50,301 nucleotides of DNA from JAVVEZ01 sp032250895 (GCA_032250895.1 JAVVEZ010000017.1:1-50301), one strand, 5' to 3'. Counted from the first letter of the stretch, positions 16,850-25,670 are shown. Numbers and translations are program-made. The notes: a model not told the origin generated them from the letters alone.

Positions 16850-18010
16850 ATGAAAAAATTCCTTGATGGCATTGTGCGTGTCATGAGCGGCCTGTCGGGC
16901 CTGCTGATGGTGGCCTGCGCCCAGTTGCCTGATGGCGGCACTGTCGGTCTTGTCGATCACTACGTGCCGGTGGTTTCCAGCGCCCCCGGCATGGCCGGCA
17001 ATGTTTCCCAGCTCTATGTGCGGGAGCGCACGCAGGCGCAGGTCAGCGGGTCTGGGGCGCTGGAGGGCAAGGTGGTGCTGTTCATCCATGGTGCCGGCAC
17101 GCCTGCCGAAGTGGCTTTTGATGTCCCTTATCCGGGCTATGGCTGGATGGCCTATCTGGCCGCCGCCGGGATGGACACCTTCGCCATGGATACCACGGGT
17201 TATGGCCGTTCCACCCGCCCCCTGGCGATGAACGACCGCTGCAATCTTTCCCCATCCCAGCAGATGGAGGTGTTTGGCGACTCCTGTGCAGCCAGTCAGG
17301 AGTCCGCCGTCACCACCATGGCATCGGACTGGCAGGATATCGATGCCGTGGTGGATTATCTGCGGGCGCTGCGTTCGGTCAGCAGGATTCACCTGGTGGG
17401 CTGGTCCCAGGGCGGCCCGCGGGCGGCCGGATATGCCGCGCAGCACCCGGAAAAAGTCGCTAATATCGTGCTGCTGGCTCCGGCCTACAATCGCAACCTG
17501 CCGGCCACTGCCGGGCAGGCGAATCTTGCTGGGGTTGCCATGACCAAGCAGTCCCGGGCTGATTTTGTCAGCAACTGGGAACGCCAGGTGGGCTGTACAC
17601 AGCAGTATGAACCGGCTGTGCTGGAAGCTGTCTGGCAGGCCATGCTGGCATCGGATCCGGTCGGCGCCGGTTGGGGAACGGGGGTACGCCGAGCGCCCAG
17701 AACGCCGACCTTCGGCTGGACGCCGGCCGTGGTCAAGGCCACCCGAACGCCCATCCTGATGGTGGCAGGCTCTCACGATGCGCAGGTCCAGCCGGCACGC
17801 GTGCGCGAGTTTTATCAGGATCTGGGAGCCGAAAAGAAAGTCTATGTGGAAATGGCCTGTTCTTCCCACAATGCCATGTGGGAACGGGATGCCCGGCAGT
17901 TGTTTGACGCGTCCCTGCAATGGCTGACCACGACTTCCTTCCGGGGTGTCAGCAGTGGCATGCTGAAAATGGAAGAAGAGCTCACAGGTAATCGTACAGG
18001 AAACAACTAG
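16850..18010 (+). CDS. Alpha/beta hydrolase, putative lipoprotein
   Basis: A 386-aa serine hydrolase. The nucleophile elbow GWSQGG is near residue 186, an acid candidate lies in SHDAQVQP, and the histidine in CSSHNAMWE near the C-terminus completes the triad. LFIHGAG would form the oxyanion hole. The N-terminus has a hydrophobic stretch ending LLMVAC (Cys23), a fair but not perfect lipobox, so it is probably membrane-anchored and faces the periplasm. GAGGTGGGG precedes the ATG. Several extra Cys in NDRCNLSP and GDSCAAS suggest disulfides in an exported enzyme. The substrate is unknown. It is followed by the GFA protein after 17 bases. Confidence 0.85.
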   Translation: MKKFLDGIVRVMSGLSGLLMVACAQLPDGGTVGLVDHYVPVVSSAPGMAGNVSQLYVRERTQAQVSGSGALEGKVVLFIHGAGTPAEVAFDVPYPGYGWMAYLAAAGMDTFAMDTTGYGRSTRPLAMNDRCNLSPSQQMEVFGDSCAASQESAVTTMASDWQDIDAVVDYLRALRSVSRIHLVGWSQGGPRAAGYAAQHPEKVANIVLLAPAYNRNLPATAGQANLAGVAMTKQSRADFVSNWERQVGCTQQYEPAVLEAVWQAMLASDPVGAGWGTGVRRAPRTPTFGWTPAVVKATRTPILMVAGSHDAQVQPARVREFYQDLGAEKKVYVEMACSSHNAMWERDARQLFDASLQWLTTTSFRGVSSGMLKMEEELTGNRTGNN

Positions 18011-18027
18011 CAGAACAGGAGAATGGC

Positions 18028-18441
18028 ATGAAACTTGAAGGTGGATGTTATTGTGGGGCAGTGCGCTACCGTGCGGAAGGGGAACCCTTGTTCAAGGGGC
18101 AGTGCTGTTGCCGGGAATGCCAGTATATTTCGGGTGGCAGCCCCAACGTGGTCATTGGGATGCCTGAAGCCGGGTTCAGCTTTACCAGGGGCGAGGCCAG
18201 CATGTATCGGCGCGGCGATCTGGAACAGCCGGTCACCCGCTATTTCTGCCCGGACTGTGGCACGCATCTGATCACTCAGCCCCCCGGTGGCAGAGGATTG
18301 ACGATCATCAAGGTTGGCACTCTCGATGACCCCGGCGTTTTCGACAAGCCGGACATGGTGATCTGGACCAGCGAAAAACAGGCTTTCCATCATATACCGG
18401 AAGGCGTGCCCAGCTATGAAGGCTTCGCGCCACGACACTAA
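18028..18441 (+). CDS. GFA-family (CENP-V/DUF636) zinc protein
   Basis: A 137-aa protein of the Gfa-like fold, with the zinc-binding cysteines in GGCYCGAVRY (residues 6-15), CCCREC and FCPDCGTH. The founding member was described as a glutathione-dependent formaldehyde-activating enzyme, but most family members have no proven activity, so no reaction is assigned. It is likely co-transcribed with the upstream hydrolase (17-base gap, GGAGAA ahead of the ATG). A 475-base repeat-bearing spacer follows. Confidence 0.88.
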   Translation: MKLEGGCYCGAVRYRAEGEPLFKGQCCCRECQYISGGSPNVVIGMPEAGFSFTRGEASMYRRGDLEQPVTRYFCPDCGTHLITQPPGGRGLTIIKVGTLDDPGVFDKPDMVIWTSEKQAFHHIPEGVPSYEGFAPRH

Positions 18442-18450
18442 TACTGCCGT

Positions 18451-18575
18451 GTTACAAACCGCTGAAGGGCGCATTGCTGCGTTAAAACCGGGCTCAAAAT
18501 GCTCATTTACTCCATGTAAACTGCGCTTTTTCGCCCGGTTTTGCCTTGCACTGCATCCCTTGATCGATTCGTAAT
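18451..18575. repeat. 125-base imperfect inverted repeat (MITE/REP-like hairpin)
   Basis: Two 60-base halves around a 5-base centre (TCCAT, 18511-18515) are imperfect reverse complements over their full length. The best-matched blocks are AAAACCGGGC (18484-18493) with GCCCGGTTTT (18533-18542), the outer AAGGG/CCCTT, and the inner TTTAC/GTAAA. It has no coding potential I can defend. The size, symmetry and intergenic position fit a miniature inverted-repeat element. It ends about 340 bases ahead of the TonB-receptor gene. Confidence 0.7.
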
Positions 18576-18606
18576 AGGAGCCTCTAAATAATCCCGCTAT
18601 CATCAA

Positions 18607-18669
18607 TCGTCCCGGCGTGCTCTTGTCATCGTCCCTGCAGTCGCTCCGGCGTACTCTTGTCGTTGCCCC
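18607..18669. repeat. Degenerate tandem repeat, 34-base period
   Basis: Two copies of a 29-base unit (18607-18635 and 18641-18669) with about six mismatches share the core CCGGCGT.CTCTTGTC. A third partial copy (CCCCGGCGCATACCGGATTCC) follows at 18666. The CCGGCG..CCGG pattern is of the REP type. The rest of the spacer up to 18916 is AT-rich leader of the receptor gene. Confidence 0.5.
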
Positions 18670-18724
18670 GGCGCATACCGGATTCCTGTAAAAGTTGATG
18701 AAATACAATTGCTTGAAAAATAGT

Positions 18725-18754
18725 TTCGACAAGCGAAAATAAAATTGCTAGACT
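18725..18754 (+). promoter_or_regulatory. Possible promoter of the TonB-receptor gene
   Basis: TTCGAC and TAGACT are separated by 18 bases, with TG one base ahead of the -10 (extended -10 type). The following 160 bases up to the start codon are AT-rich and carry no gene. The match to consensus is moderate and other placements are possible. Confidence 0.25.
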
Positions 18755-18916
18755 CCCGTCAAAGAAAAAACTAAAATCAGACCGTTGTAGCAGGAAATAC
18801 ATTTCAAAATTCAACAAAAAAAAGGTGCTGAGGAGTATTTTTATCTCACTGTTTCAACATCGCTAAAAAAATAAAATTACAACAAATAAAATCAAAGACA
18901 AAAGGGAGACATAACA

Positions 18917-21412
18917 ATGAAAACGGCCATACCGTTCGCTCGCTTCAATAAACTTCGCCTCGGTATCGTTGCCTCGACCCTGGCGACGGTGATGGGAACC
19001 GCAGGACCGGCGACTCAGGTTCTGGCTCAGGACGGCGAAACGCTCAGCGAAATCGTGGTTACCGCGCAATTTCGTGAGACCCGGCTTCAGGATACGCCGC
19101 TGGCCATCACGGCGGTCAATTCCGACCTGATGGAGGCGCGAAGCCAGACCAGCATCTACGAGGTGGCTGCCCAGGCCCCGAATGTGACGCTGGCGCCCCA
19201 GGGGCAGGCCAATGGCTCGGGCCTGATCGCCTTCATTCGCGGCGTCGGTCAGACCGACTTCAACTTTGCTCTCGAACCCGGTGTCGGTGTTTATGTCGAT
19301 GATGTCTACTACCCGACCCTGACCGGGTCGCTCCTCGATCTGATGGACCTCGACCGTGTGGAAATTCTGCGCGGGCCGCAAGGCACCCTGGCGGGCCGCA
19401 ACTCGATCGGCGGCGCCATCAAACTTTTTTCCAGCAAGCCCAGCGGTGAAGGCACCGGCTCCTTCCAGGCAAGCTACGGTTCGTACAATCGCGTCGAAGC
19501 CCGTGGCTTTGCCGATTTCACGCTCATCGATGACGTGCTGTTCGCACGCGTGGCGGGTGTGTCCAAGAACCGTGACGGCTATGTGGATCGTCTCGACTAT
19601 GCCCAAACGCATCCCGGTGAGGACATCCCATCGTTTAATCTGGGTCTGGGCAATGGCGAGAAGCTTGGTACCCTGGGTGGCACGTCCTATGCCGCCGCAC
19701 GCCTGTCGCTGCGCTGGATCGCGAGCCCGGATGTGGAGGTCAATGTTGCCGGTGACTTCACCAACGACAGTTCGCAGGCCGGCGCCGATGTTCTGATTCG
19801 CGCCAACCATGCGGCAACGACTCCGGAGGGCAGTCCCTGGCTGGCGGATTCGAACGGCAACGCGATTCCCTATGATTGCCGTTTCGTGCCCGCCGGTCCG
19901 TTTTCCTGTGATACGTCGCCGGAGGGCTACAATCCGCAATACATCAACTACGCCACCTTCCTCGACGGAGTGCCGGCCACCAGCCAGTCACCCTTCAAGC
20001 CCTTTGCCGTCGATCCCGTTCAGCAGTTGGACACCTATGGCATTCAGAGCACGGTTGACTGGTCCATCAGCCCTGATTTCGAGTTGAAGTCGATCAGCTC
20101 CTGGCGGGAATATGACTCGTCATGGGCGCAGGACGCCGATGGCTCGCCCATCGCCAGTCAGCAGCTTCTGCAGACCCTGAAACATCACCAGTGGAGTCAG
20201 GAAATCCGCCTCAATGGCGCGCTCTTCGATGACCGCCTCGACTTCACTGTCGGTGGCTTCTGGTTCGAACAGGGCGGTACACTCGAAGCCCGCGTCGATT
20301 TGAACTATGCCGGCATCGACTTCATCCATGGGCCGGACACCACGCCGTCCACGTCCAAGGCTGCCTTCGCGCAAACCACCTTCCACCTGAACGACAGCAC
20401 CAATCTGTCGGGCGGTGTGCGATACTCGCGGGACAAGAAGGTCTACACCTATTTCCGCAGCAACCCGGACGGCAGCATTCCATCGGCGCCCTGTGCCTTC
20501 TTTCTGGGTGCTCCGACCGCCGGTCCGACCGGTATCGGCAATGAACCCAACTGCCTGCTGCTGGGGCTGTACAATGTCACCGACTCGTTCAAGGGTGATC
20601 GCACCGACTGGCGGGTGGCGCTCGATCACCGCTTTTCGGATACCTTCATGAGCTACACCCAGGTCTCCACCGGCTTCCGTTCAGGTGGCGTGAACCCGCG
20701 TCCCTTCTTCGGACCGTCCGCCGGCGCCGCGAACCAGTTGAAATCCTTCGATCCGGAAACCCTGACCAGCTATGAAGTGGGTTTCAAGAGCGACCTCTTC
20801 GATCGTAGCCTGCGCGTGAATGCGGCCTTGTTCTACAATGATTACAAGAACATCATCCTGACGCTCAATGCCTGTCCGACAGCTCCCTGCCTGCAGCCCA
20901 ACAATGTCGGCAAGGCCAAGGTCAAGGGCGCTGAACTGGAAGTAACCTATTCTCCAATCGAGCATCTGTCCTTCGACGGTGCGGTCAGTTACCTGGACTT
21001 CGACTACAAGAAGTTCACGGTGGACCCGGCCGTGCTGCCGGCGGCTTTGTCGCTCAGCATGGTGACGCCGTTCACGCCGGAATGGAAGTGGAGTACGGGT
21101 GTTCAGTATGAGGCTCCCTTGTCGAACGGCGGCACGCTGACGGCCCGGGTCGATGGCAACTACCAGTCGCACATTTATACCGATCCCATCAACAATGATG
21201 TCTTCAACCGCATCGACAGCTACTTCCTGGCCAATGCCCGCTTGACCTGGAAGGCGCCCGACGAAGCCTGGACGATCGCCCTCGAGGTGCAGAACCTGAC
21301 GGACAAGTATTATTTCCTGTCACTGTTCTCGCAGCCGGACAGTTCTTCCACGGTCAGCGGCCAGCCCGGCCTGCCGCGAACCTGGGCGATTACCATGAAG
21401 CGTGATTTTTAA
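18917..21412 (+). CDS. TonB-dependent outer-membrane receptor
   Basis: An 831-aa ligand-gated porin that would import a scarce or bulky substrate using TonB energy. The signal peptide ends at VLA (about residue 37). A TonB box SEIVVTA follows at about 44-50, then the plug domain with RVEILRGPQGTLAGRNSIGGAI near residue 150 split over the usual plug motif, and a C-terminal beta-barrel ending in aromatic Phe (MKRDF). GGGAG precedes the ATG. It is of the large receptor subfamily common in marine and soil proteobacteria and often not siderophore-specific; the ligand is unknown. A strong terminator follows directly. Confidence 0.95.
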   Translation: MKTAIPFARFNKLRLGIVASTLATVMGTAGPATQVLAQDGETLSEIVVTAQFRETRLQDTPLAITAVNSDLMEARSQTSIYEVAAQAPNVTLAPQGQANGSGLIAFIRGVGQTDFNFALEPGVGVYVDDVYYPTLTGSLLDLMDLDRVEILRGPQGTLAGRNSIGGAIKLFSSKPSGEGTGSFQASYGSYNRVEARGFADFTLIDDVLFARVAGVSKNRDGYVDRLDYAQTHPGEDIPSFNLGLGNGEKLGTLGGTSYAAARLSLRWIASPDVEVNVAGDFTNDSSQAGADVLIRANHAATTPEGSPWLADSNGNAIPYDCRFVPAGPFSCDTSPEGYNPQYINYATFLDGVPATSQSPFKPFAVDPVQQLDTYGIQSTVDWSISPDFELKSISSWREYDSSWAQDADGSPIASQQLLQTLKHHQWSQEIRLNGALFDDRLDFTVGGFWFEQGGTLEARVDLNYAGIDFIHGPDTTPSTSKAAFAQTTFHLNDSTNLSGGVRYSRDKKVYTYFRSNPDGSIPSAPCAFFLGAPTAGPTGIGNEPNCLLLGLYNVTDSFKGDRTDWRVALDHRFSDTFMSYTQVSTGFRSGGVNPRPFFGPSAGAANQLKSFDPETLTSYEVGFKSDLFDRSLRVNAALFYNDYKNIILTLNACPTAPCLQPNNVGKAKVKGAELEVTYSPIEHLSFDGAVSYLDFDYKKFTVDPAVLPAALSLSMVTPFTPEWKWSTGVQYEAPLSNGGTLTARVDGNYQSHIYTDPINNDVFNRIDSYFLANARLTWKAPDEAWTIALEVQNLTDKYYFLSLFSQPDSSSTVSGQPGLPRTWAITMKRDF

Positions 21413-21435
21413 GCGCGATTTGAACGGGACTCAAG

Positions 21436-21461
21436 GGGCTGCTTCGGCAGCCCTTTTTTTT
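21436..21461 (+). terminator. Intrinsic terminator after TonB receptor
   Basis: A 7-base-pair GC-rich stem GGGCTGC/GCAGCCC with a UUCG tetraloop is followed by eight T. It lies 23 bases after the receptor stop codon. The downstream genes therefore probably need their own promoter or read-through. Confidence 0.92.
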
Positions 21462-21592
21462 GGGCAGCGCCAGGTATCTCTGCCAACAGGAACCGGAACA
21501 GCCCGTTGCTTTCGTCCGGCGTCCTGTTTATGCTGCGCAGCGGAATATCCACAATAGTGGCGATGATATAGTGGCGATCGCGGAGACGAAAC

Positions 21593-22420
21593 ATGTGGGC
21601 AACACTCATGACGGGATACCAGGCTGGCCTGAAGTGGATCCTGGGCCTTGCCTTGCTCCTGCTGGGCGCGGTGCCGGCCCAGGCTCAGACTGCGTTGCCG
21701 GACTGGAGCGGGGTCTGGGCCATGCAGGGAGGTACGGTCTTTGACCGTGCCACGGTGACCGGAAACGGTGGTTCCGGCACCCCGGGGGTGCGTGAGCATC
21801 CTCCATATAACGAAGAATGGGAAAGACAGTACCAGGAGAATCTGGCTCTGCGTGACCAGGGGGCCTTGCCCGATCCCCAGTCTGACTGCGGCATTCCCGC
21901 CGGCTTTCCGCGTCTGTTGAATCTCCCCGATGTCTACGAATTTGCGCTCACGCCGAAGCAGGTATGGATCATTACCGAAAATGGCCCCAATGTGCTGCGC
22001 ATCTATACCGATGGGCGTGCCCACCCACCGCCGGAAGACAGGTGGCCGACTCACACCGGTGATTCGGTCGGACACTGGGAGGGTCAGACGCTGGTCTTCG
22101 ACACGCTCAGTCTGCACAGTTCGGCGTCCGGCAGAACCCTTATCGATCGTACCGGACTTATGCTCAGTGACGCGGCTCATATCATCACCCGTCTGCAGCA
22201 GATCGATGCAGAAACGCTCGAAGCACAGATGACCATCGATGACAGCAAGGCATTGACCCGGCCGTGGGTGGTCAGCAAGCGCTACAAGCGCCTGCCGGAG
22301 GGCACGCGAGCCTATGACTATGCCTGTTCGGAAAACAATCGCAACCCGGTGGACCCGCTGACCGGCAAGACCCTGACCCTGGATGCGGACGGCAATATCA
22401 TCGATCGCGGCTATGAATAA
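21593..22420 (+). CDS. Exported 'GHWEG'-family protein of unknown function
   Basis: A 275-aa secreted protein; signal peptide with hydrophobic core (ILGLALLLLGAV) and cleavage expected after AQA. The family has no known function, but I recognise recurrent motifs: GDSVGHWEGQTLVFDT in the middle, TIDDSKALTRPW near residue 225 and a C-terminal YDYACSENNR. The same motif order occurs in the gene at 37566. A final DADGNIIDRGYE tail is acidic. It forms a close set with the next two genes (gaps of 21 and 9 bases). ATG at 21608 (MTGYQAG) is an alternative start. Confidence 0.8.
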   Translation: MWATLMTGYQAGLKWILGLALLLLGAVPAQAQTALPDWSGVWAMQGGTVFDRATVTGNGGSGTPGVREHPPYNEEWERQYQENLALRDQGALPDPQSDCGIPAGFPRLLNLPDVYEFALTPKQVWIITENGPNVLRIYTDGRAHPPPEDRWPTHTGDSVGHWEGQTLVFDTLSLHSSASGRTLIDRTGLMLSDAAHIITRLQQIDAETLEAQMTIDDSKALTRPWVVSKRYKRLPEGTRAYDYACSENNRNPVDPLTGKTLTLDADGNIIDRGYE

Positions 22421-22441
22421 AGCCACCATGAGGACCTGAGC

Positions 22442-22831
22442 ATGAAAACACGGCAAGTGCTGAAAATCTTTGCCCCGGTGCTGGCTGGCCTGCTGGCTTT
22501 GCTGGCGCAGGCCGCCTGGTCCCACCATTCGGCGGCCATGTTCGATCACGACAAGGTGCTGGAACTGAATGGCACTGTAAGGGAGTTTCAGTTCACCAAT
22601 CCACACAGCTGGATTCAGCTCGAGGTGGCCGCTGCACAGGGCGCGCCGGTGGAATGGAGCCTGGAATGGGGCAGCCCCAATCAGCTGGCCCGGCAGGGCA
22701 TCCGGCCGTCCACCTTTGCACCGGGAACCCGGGTGAGTCTGCGTATCAACCCCATGCTCGACGGCACTCCGGCGGGCCTGTTCGTGGGTGCCCGCTTTGA
22801 AGACGGGCGCACCCTGGGACGTTGGGAGTAG
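22442..22831 (+). CDS. DUF6152-family exported protein
   Basis: A 129-aa protein. The signal peptide (residues 1-27, ending QAAWS) is followed immediately by HHSAAMFD, so the predicted mature protein starts with His-His. The conserved-looking core reads LNGTVREFQFTNPHSWIQL and WSLEWGSPNQLARQG, matching what I recall of DUF6152. The fold is probably a small beta-barrel, OB-like (inference). No enzyme activity is known. GAGG precedes the ATG. Flanked by a 'GHWEG' protein and a diheme cytochrome, a context suggesting a periplasmic redox or metal role. Confidence 0.82.
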   Translation: MKTRQVLKIFAPVLAGLLALLAQAAWSHHSAAMFDHDKVLELNGTVREFQFTNPHSWIQLEVAAAQGAPVEWSLEWGSPNQLARQGIRPSTFAPGTRVSLRINPMLDGTPAGLFVGARFEDGRTLGRWE

Positions 22832-22840
22832 CCCTCGATC

Positions 22841-23530
22841 ATGTGGCGTCTCCTGTTCGTTCTGTTGCTGGCGGCCTGTGGTGGCCAGCAGAATGTTGTG
22901 CCGGAAACAGCGCTGTCGCCGCAAGCCTTGCTGGAACTGCGCACGCACAGTGAGGCCTATGCCGGTATCGACGCAGACAGCCTGCGCAGTGATCCGGCCG
23001 CGCTGGCCCTGGGCGCACAACTGTATGCCGTCCACTGCGCCTCCTGTCATGGGGCCGATCATCGGGGTGTCAGGGGGGCGACGGATCTGGCGAAGGGGGC
23101 TTATGACTATGGAGCGAGTGCCGCCGCCATTCGCACCACGATCAGTCAGGGACGGACCAGTGTCATGCCGGCGCTGGGCAGAGTACTCGGAGAGATGGAT
23201 ATCGGGGTGCTGGTTGCCTATGTGCAGGCGTTTTCGTCGGGCGAATCCCTGTCTAATTTCGAGCAAAAAGCTCAGACGCTCTACCGGGAGAACTGCATCG
23301 ATTGTCATGGTCCTGAAGGCAGGGGCAATCCCGAACTGGGTGTTCCAAACCTGCGCGATGACTACTGGCAACATGGTGGCGCCATGATGAATATCCGGCT
23401 GGCCATCACCCGTGGCGTGGAATCCCAATGTCCTCCCCAGGGCGAAGGGCTGACGGCAGGCGAAATCGAATTATTGACCGCCCATGTACTGCAAATCGGG
23501 AATGCGGCGGACGCTGCCAATTCTCAATGA
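22841..23530 (+). CDS. Diheme cytochrome c lipoprotein, CcoP-like
   Basis: A 229-aa electron carrier. The lipobox LLLAAC puts the lipidated Cys at 13, so it is membrane-anchored in the periplasm. There are two c-type heme domains: CASCH at 66-70 with axial Met109 (SVMPAL), and CIDCH at 152-156. The second domain resembles that of the cbb3 oxidase subunit CcoP (GVPNLRDDYWQHGG), but the expected axial Met position reads SQCPPQ, with Cys197. The trans-membrane arrangement of true CcoP is missing and no oxidase genes are near. It likely serves the preceding exported proteins. Confidence 0.88.
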   Translation: MWRLLFVLLLAACGGQQNVVPETALSPQALLELRTHSEAYAGIDADSLRSDPAALALGAQLYAVHCASCHGADHRGVRGATDLAKGAYDYGASAAAIRTTISQGRTSVMPALGRVLGEMDIGVLVAYVQAFSSGESLSNFEQKAQTLYRENCIDCHGPEGRGNPELGVPNLRDDYWQHGGAMMNIRLAITRGVESQCPPQGEGLTAGEIELLTAHVLQIGNAADAANSQ

Positions 23531-23716
23531 TTCTTTCCCCTTGATGCTTGAAGAAGCTGAAGGAGACAGGGAAGAGGAACCTGAATCGTACCCACTGGGC
23601 AAGACAGCGCCGTGGTGGCTCCGCTCGCTCGCTTGCGCTCCTCGCCGGACCACCCCGCCACTGCCGATAGGATCCGTGTCAGACCAGACAGAAAAAGGAC
23701 ACAGGGCTGTTTCTGC

Positions 23717-24640
23717 TTACAGCAGTCCTTCAAGAAATGCAGCTACGCAGTCGCCCAGCACCTGCAGATTATAGCCTCCCTCCAGCACGGCGAGCAGATG
23801 CCCCTGACAATATTGCTCAGCGCAGGCCCCCAGCTGTTCGCCGAGCCAAAGGTAGTCTGCCGTGTCCAGTGCGAGCCCCGCCAGCGGATCCAGCCGGTGG
23901 GCATCAAAGCCTGCCGATATCAGGATCATGTCCGGTTTGAAGGCATGCAATTGTGGCAGAATGGCGCTCAGGAATATTTCCCGGTACAGCTCACCGCCGG
24001 TGCCAGCGGGCAGCGGAAAATTGGCGATGTTGCCCGGTATGTTCTCGGCGCTGGTGCCAGTGCCCGGATAGAGCGGGCTCTGGTGCGTCGAAATATATAA
24101 AATGCCTTCCCGGCCGCGGAGGATGTCCTGGCTGCCGTTGCCGTGGTGCACATCGAAATCGACGATGGCGACACGTTGCAGCCTGTGCTGCTGTTGGGCA
24201 TGAAGTGCCGCAATGCCGATATTGTTGAAGAGGCAGAAGCCCATGGCCTGATTCCGGGTGGCGTGATGGCCCGGGGGCCGTGTGGCGCAGAAGGCCTTGC
24301 TGAAACGTCCGGCCAGGACATCATCGAGCCCCTGACAGGCGGCGCCGGCACCATAGCGCGCGGCGGTCAACGAGCCTCCGGACAGCAGGGTATCGCCATC
24401 GAGGGCAACACGACCACTGGCCGGTGCCGAGGCCTTGATATGGGCAAGGTGTTCAGGACTGTGGGCCAGCAGAATCTGTTCATCCCTGCCCGGCGGAGGT
24501 GTCACGAAGTTCAGCCTGCTGACATAGCTGGCCGAGTGGAGTGCGGCCAGAATGGCGCGTAAGCGCCCGGCGTTTTCCGGGTGGCCCGGGCCGGGATCAT
24601 GTTCCAGACAGTCGGGATGAGTATAAATGGCAATGCTCAC
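23717..24640 (-). CDS. Histone-deacetylase-like amidohydrolase
   Basis: Zinc hydrolase of the HDAC/acetylpolyamine amidohydrolase superfamily, 307 aa, cytoplasmic. All catalytic signatures are visible: PGHPENAGRL near the N-terminus, RPPGHHA (the His pair), DFDVHHGNG (zinc Asp and His), SAGFDAH (zinc Asp) and LEGGYN near the end. The start is taken as GTG 24640, giving VSIAIYTHPDC at the conserved domain edge; an ATG at 24691 would add 17 residues. Bacterial members act on acetylated lysines, polyamines or other small amides; the substrate is unassigned. Stands alone. Confidence 0.9.
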   Translation of the reverse strand: MSIAIYTHPDCLEHDPGPGHPENAGRLRAILAALHSASYVSRLNFVTPPPGRDEQILLAHSPEHLAHIKASAPASGRVALDGDTLLSGGSLTAARYGAGAACQGLDDVLAGRFSKAFCATRPPGHHATRNQAMGFCLFNNIGIAALHAQQQHRLQRVAIVDFDVHHGNGSQDILRGREGILYISTHQSPLYPGTGTSAENIPGNIANFPLPAGTGGELYREIFLSAILPQLHAFKPDMILISAGFDAHRLDPLAGLALDTADYLWLGEQLGACAEQYCQGHLLAVLEGGYNLQVLGDCVAAFLEGLL

Positions 24641-24805
24641 GGTTTGGAGGCCTCTGAGTAATGTATTTCTGGGGGCTTGGAAGAGTGCCATGCCACCGAT
24701 GAATTATACCCCGCAGACGGGGATGACTAATCAGAGATTCACTGGCTATCCTTGCCGGGAATTATGCTACTGTCCCGGCATCTGTCGTAATGGTGATAAG
24801 AAGCG

Positions 24806-25615
24806 ATGACCGCCTTGTATATACTGCTCAGCCTGGTTTTGCTCGTGGGTGGTTTTATTGCCTATCCGCGCTGGCGCGACAAACGTATTCTCCGTGGCCC
24901 TTTTCCAGCATCCTGGCAGCCCATTCTTGAACGGCGCCTGCCGTTTTTCAGCAAGCTCAGCGAATCCGAACGGAGTCAGTTGCAGCGGATGATCAGGCTG
25001 TTTGTCGCCAAAAAGCGTTTCTATGGCTGCGGCGGTCTCGAGCTCAACGACGAGATACGAATCACGGTGGCGGCAGAAGCCTGTCTGTTGCTGCTGAACC
25101 GCAACAGTAGTCTGTATTCGGGCTTGCAGCATATTCTGATTTACCCCAGTGCGTTCCGGGTCAACCGACAGTGGCACCAGGCTGATGGGATTGTCAGCCA
25201 GGAACACCAGGGTCTGCTCGGAGAATCCTGGAGCCATGGCAAGGTGATCCTGTCCTGGGATGACGTCGAAGCGGGCATAGAGAATTTTCATGACGGGCAC
25301 AATGTGGCCCTGCATGAATTTTCCCATCAGCTCGACAGTGAGTCCGGGACGGCGAATGGCGCTCCGCTGCTGGAGAAGAACAGCTACCAGACCTGGGCGC
25401 AGGTGCTGTCGGCGGAGTTCGCGAAACTCACGGATTCCCTGGAACACGGACATGCGTCACTGATGGACACGTACGGCGCCACCAATCCGGCGGAATTTTT
25501 TGCGGTGGCGACCGAGGTGTTTTTTGAAAAGCCCCTGCAAATGGCGGAAAAACACCCGGCCCTGTTTGCCGAGCTGAGTCTTTATTACCGGGTTGATCCA
25601 CGGCAATGGCAGTGA
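24806..25615 (+). CDS. mtfA: MtfA-like zinc peptidase (M90 family)
   Basis: A 269-aa metallopeptidase homologous to E. coli MtfA, which binds the Mlc repressor and has aminopeptidase activity. The zinc site HEFSH is at residues 170-174 within NVALHEFSHQLD, with a later Glu in AEFFAVATEVFF as third ligand. Unlike cytoplasmic E. coli MtfA, it begins with a hydrophobic segment (residues 3-19), so it may be anchored in the inner membrane. Gene symbol by homology only; regulation of sugar uptake is not implied. The gene ends opposite nhaA, with a hairpin between. Confidence 0.87.
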   Translation: MTALYILLSLVLLVGGFIAYPRWRDKRILRGPFPASWQPILERRLPFFSKLSESERSQLQRMIRLFVAKKRFYGCGGLELNDEIRITVAAEACLLLLNRNSSLYSGLQHILIYPSAFRVNRQWHQADGIVSQEHQGLLGESWSHGKVILSWDDVEAGIENFHDGHNVALHEFSHQLDSESGTANGAPLLEKNSYQTWAQVLSAEFAKLTDSLEHGHASLMDTYGATNPAEFFAVATEVFFEKPLQMAEKHPALFAELSLYYRVDPRQWQ

Positions 25616-25630
25616 TGTTGCTGAATGTCC

Positions 25631-25670
25631 GGCATCCTCCCCGCAGGCAGGGTTTATTTGGGAGGATGCC
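25631..25670. terminator. Hairpin between convergent mtfA-like and nhaA genes
   Basis: A perfect 11-base inverted repeat GGCATCCTCCC/GGGAGGATGCC with an 18-base loop lies between the two converging stop codons. There is no T-run on either strand, so termination would be weak or factor-assisted; the position nevertheless suits a bidirectional end point. Confidence 0.45.

Noticed and set aside
21431..23428. 665-codon open frame on the minus strand opposite the GHWEG, DUF6152 and cytochrome genes
   Set aside because: Spans three well-supported plus-strand genes and reads through the receptor terminator; rich in Arg, His and Gln without domains.
23581..23660. GGTGGCTCCG...CGGACCACC inverted repeat between the cytochrome and the HDAC-like gene as a terminator
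   Set aside because: The arms match imperfectly, the loop is long and no T-run follows on either strand.
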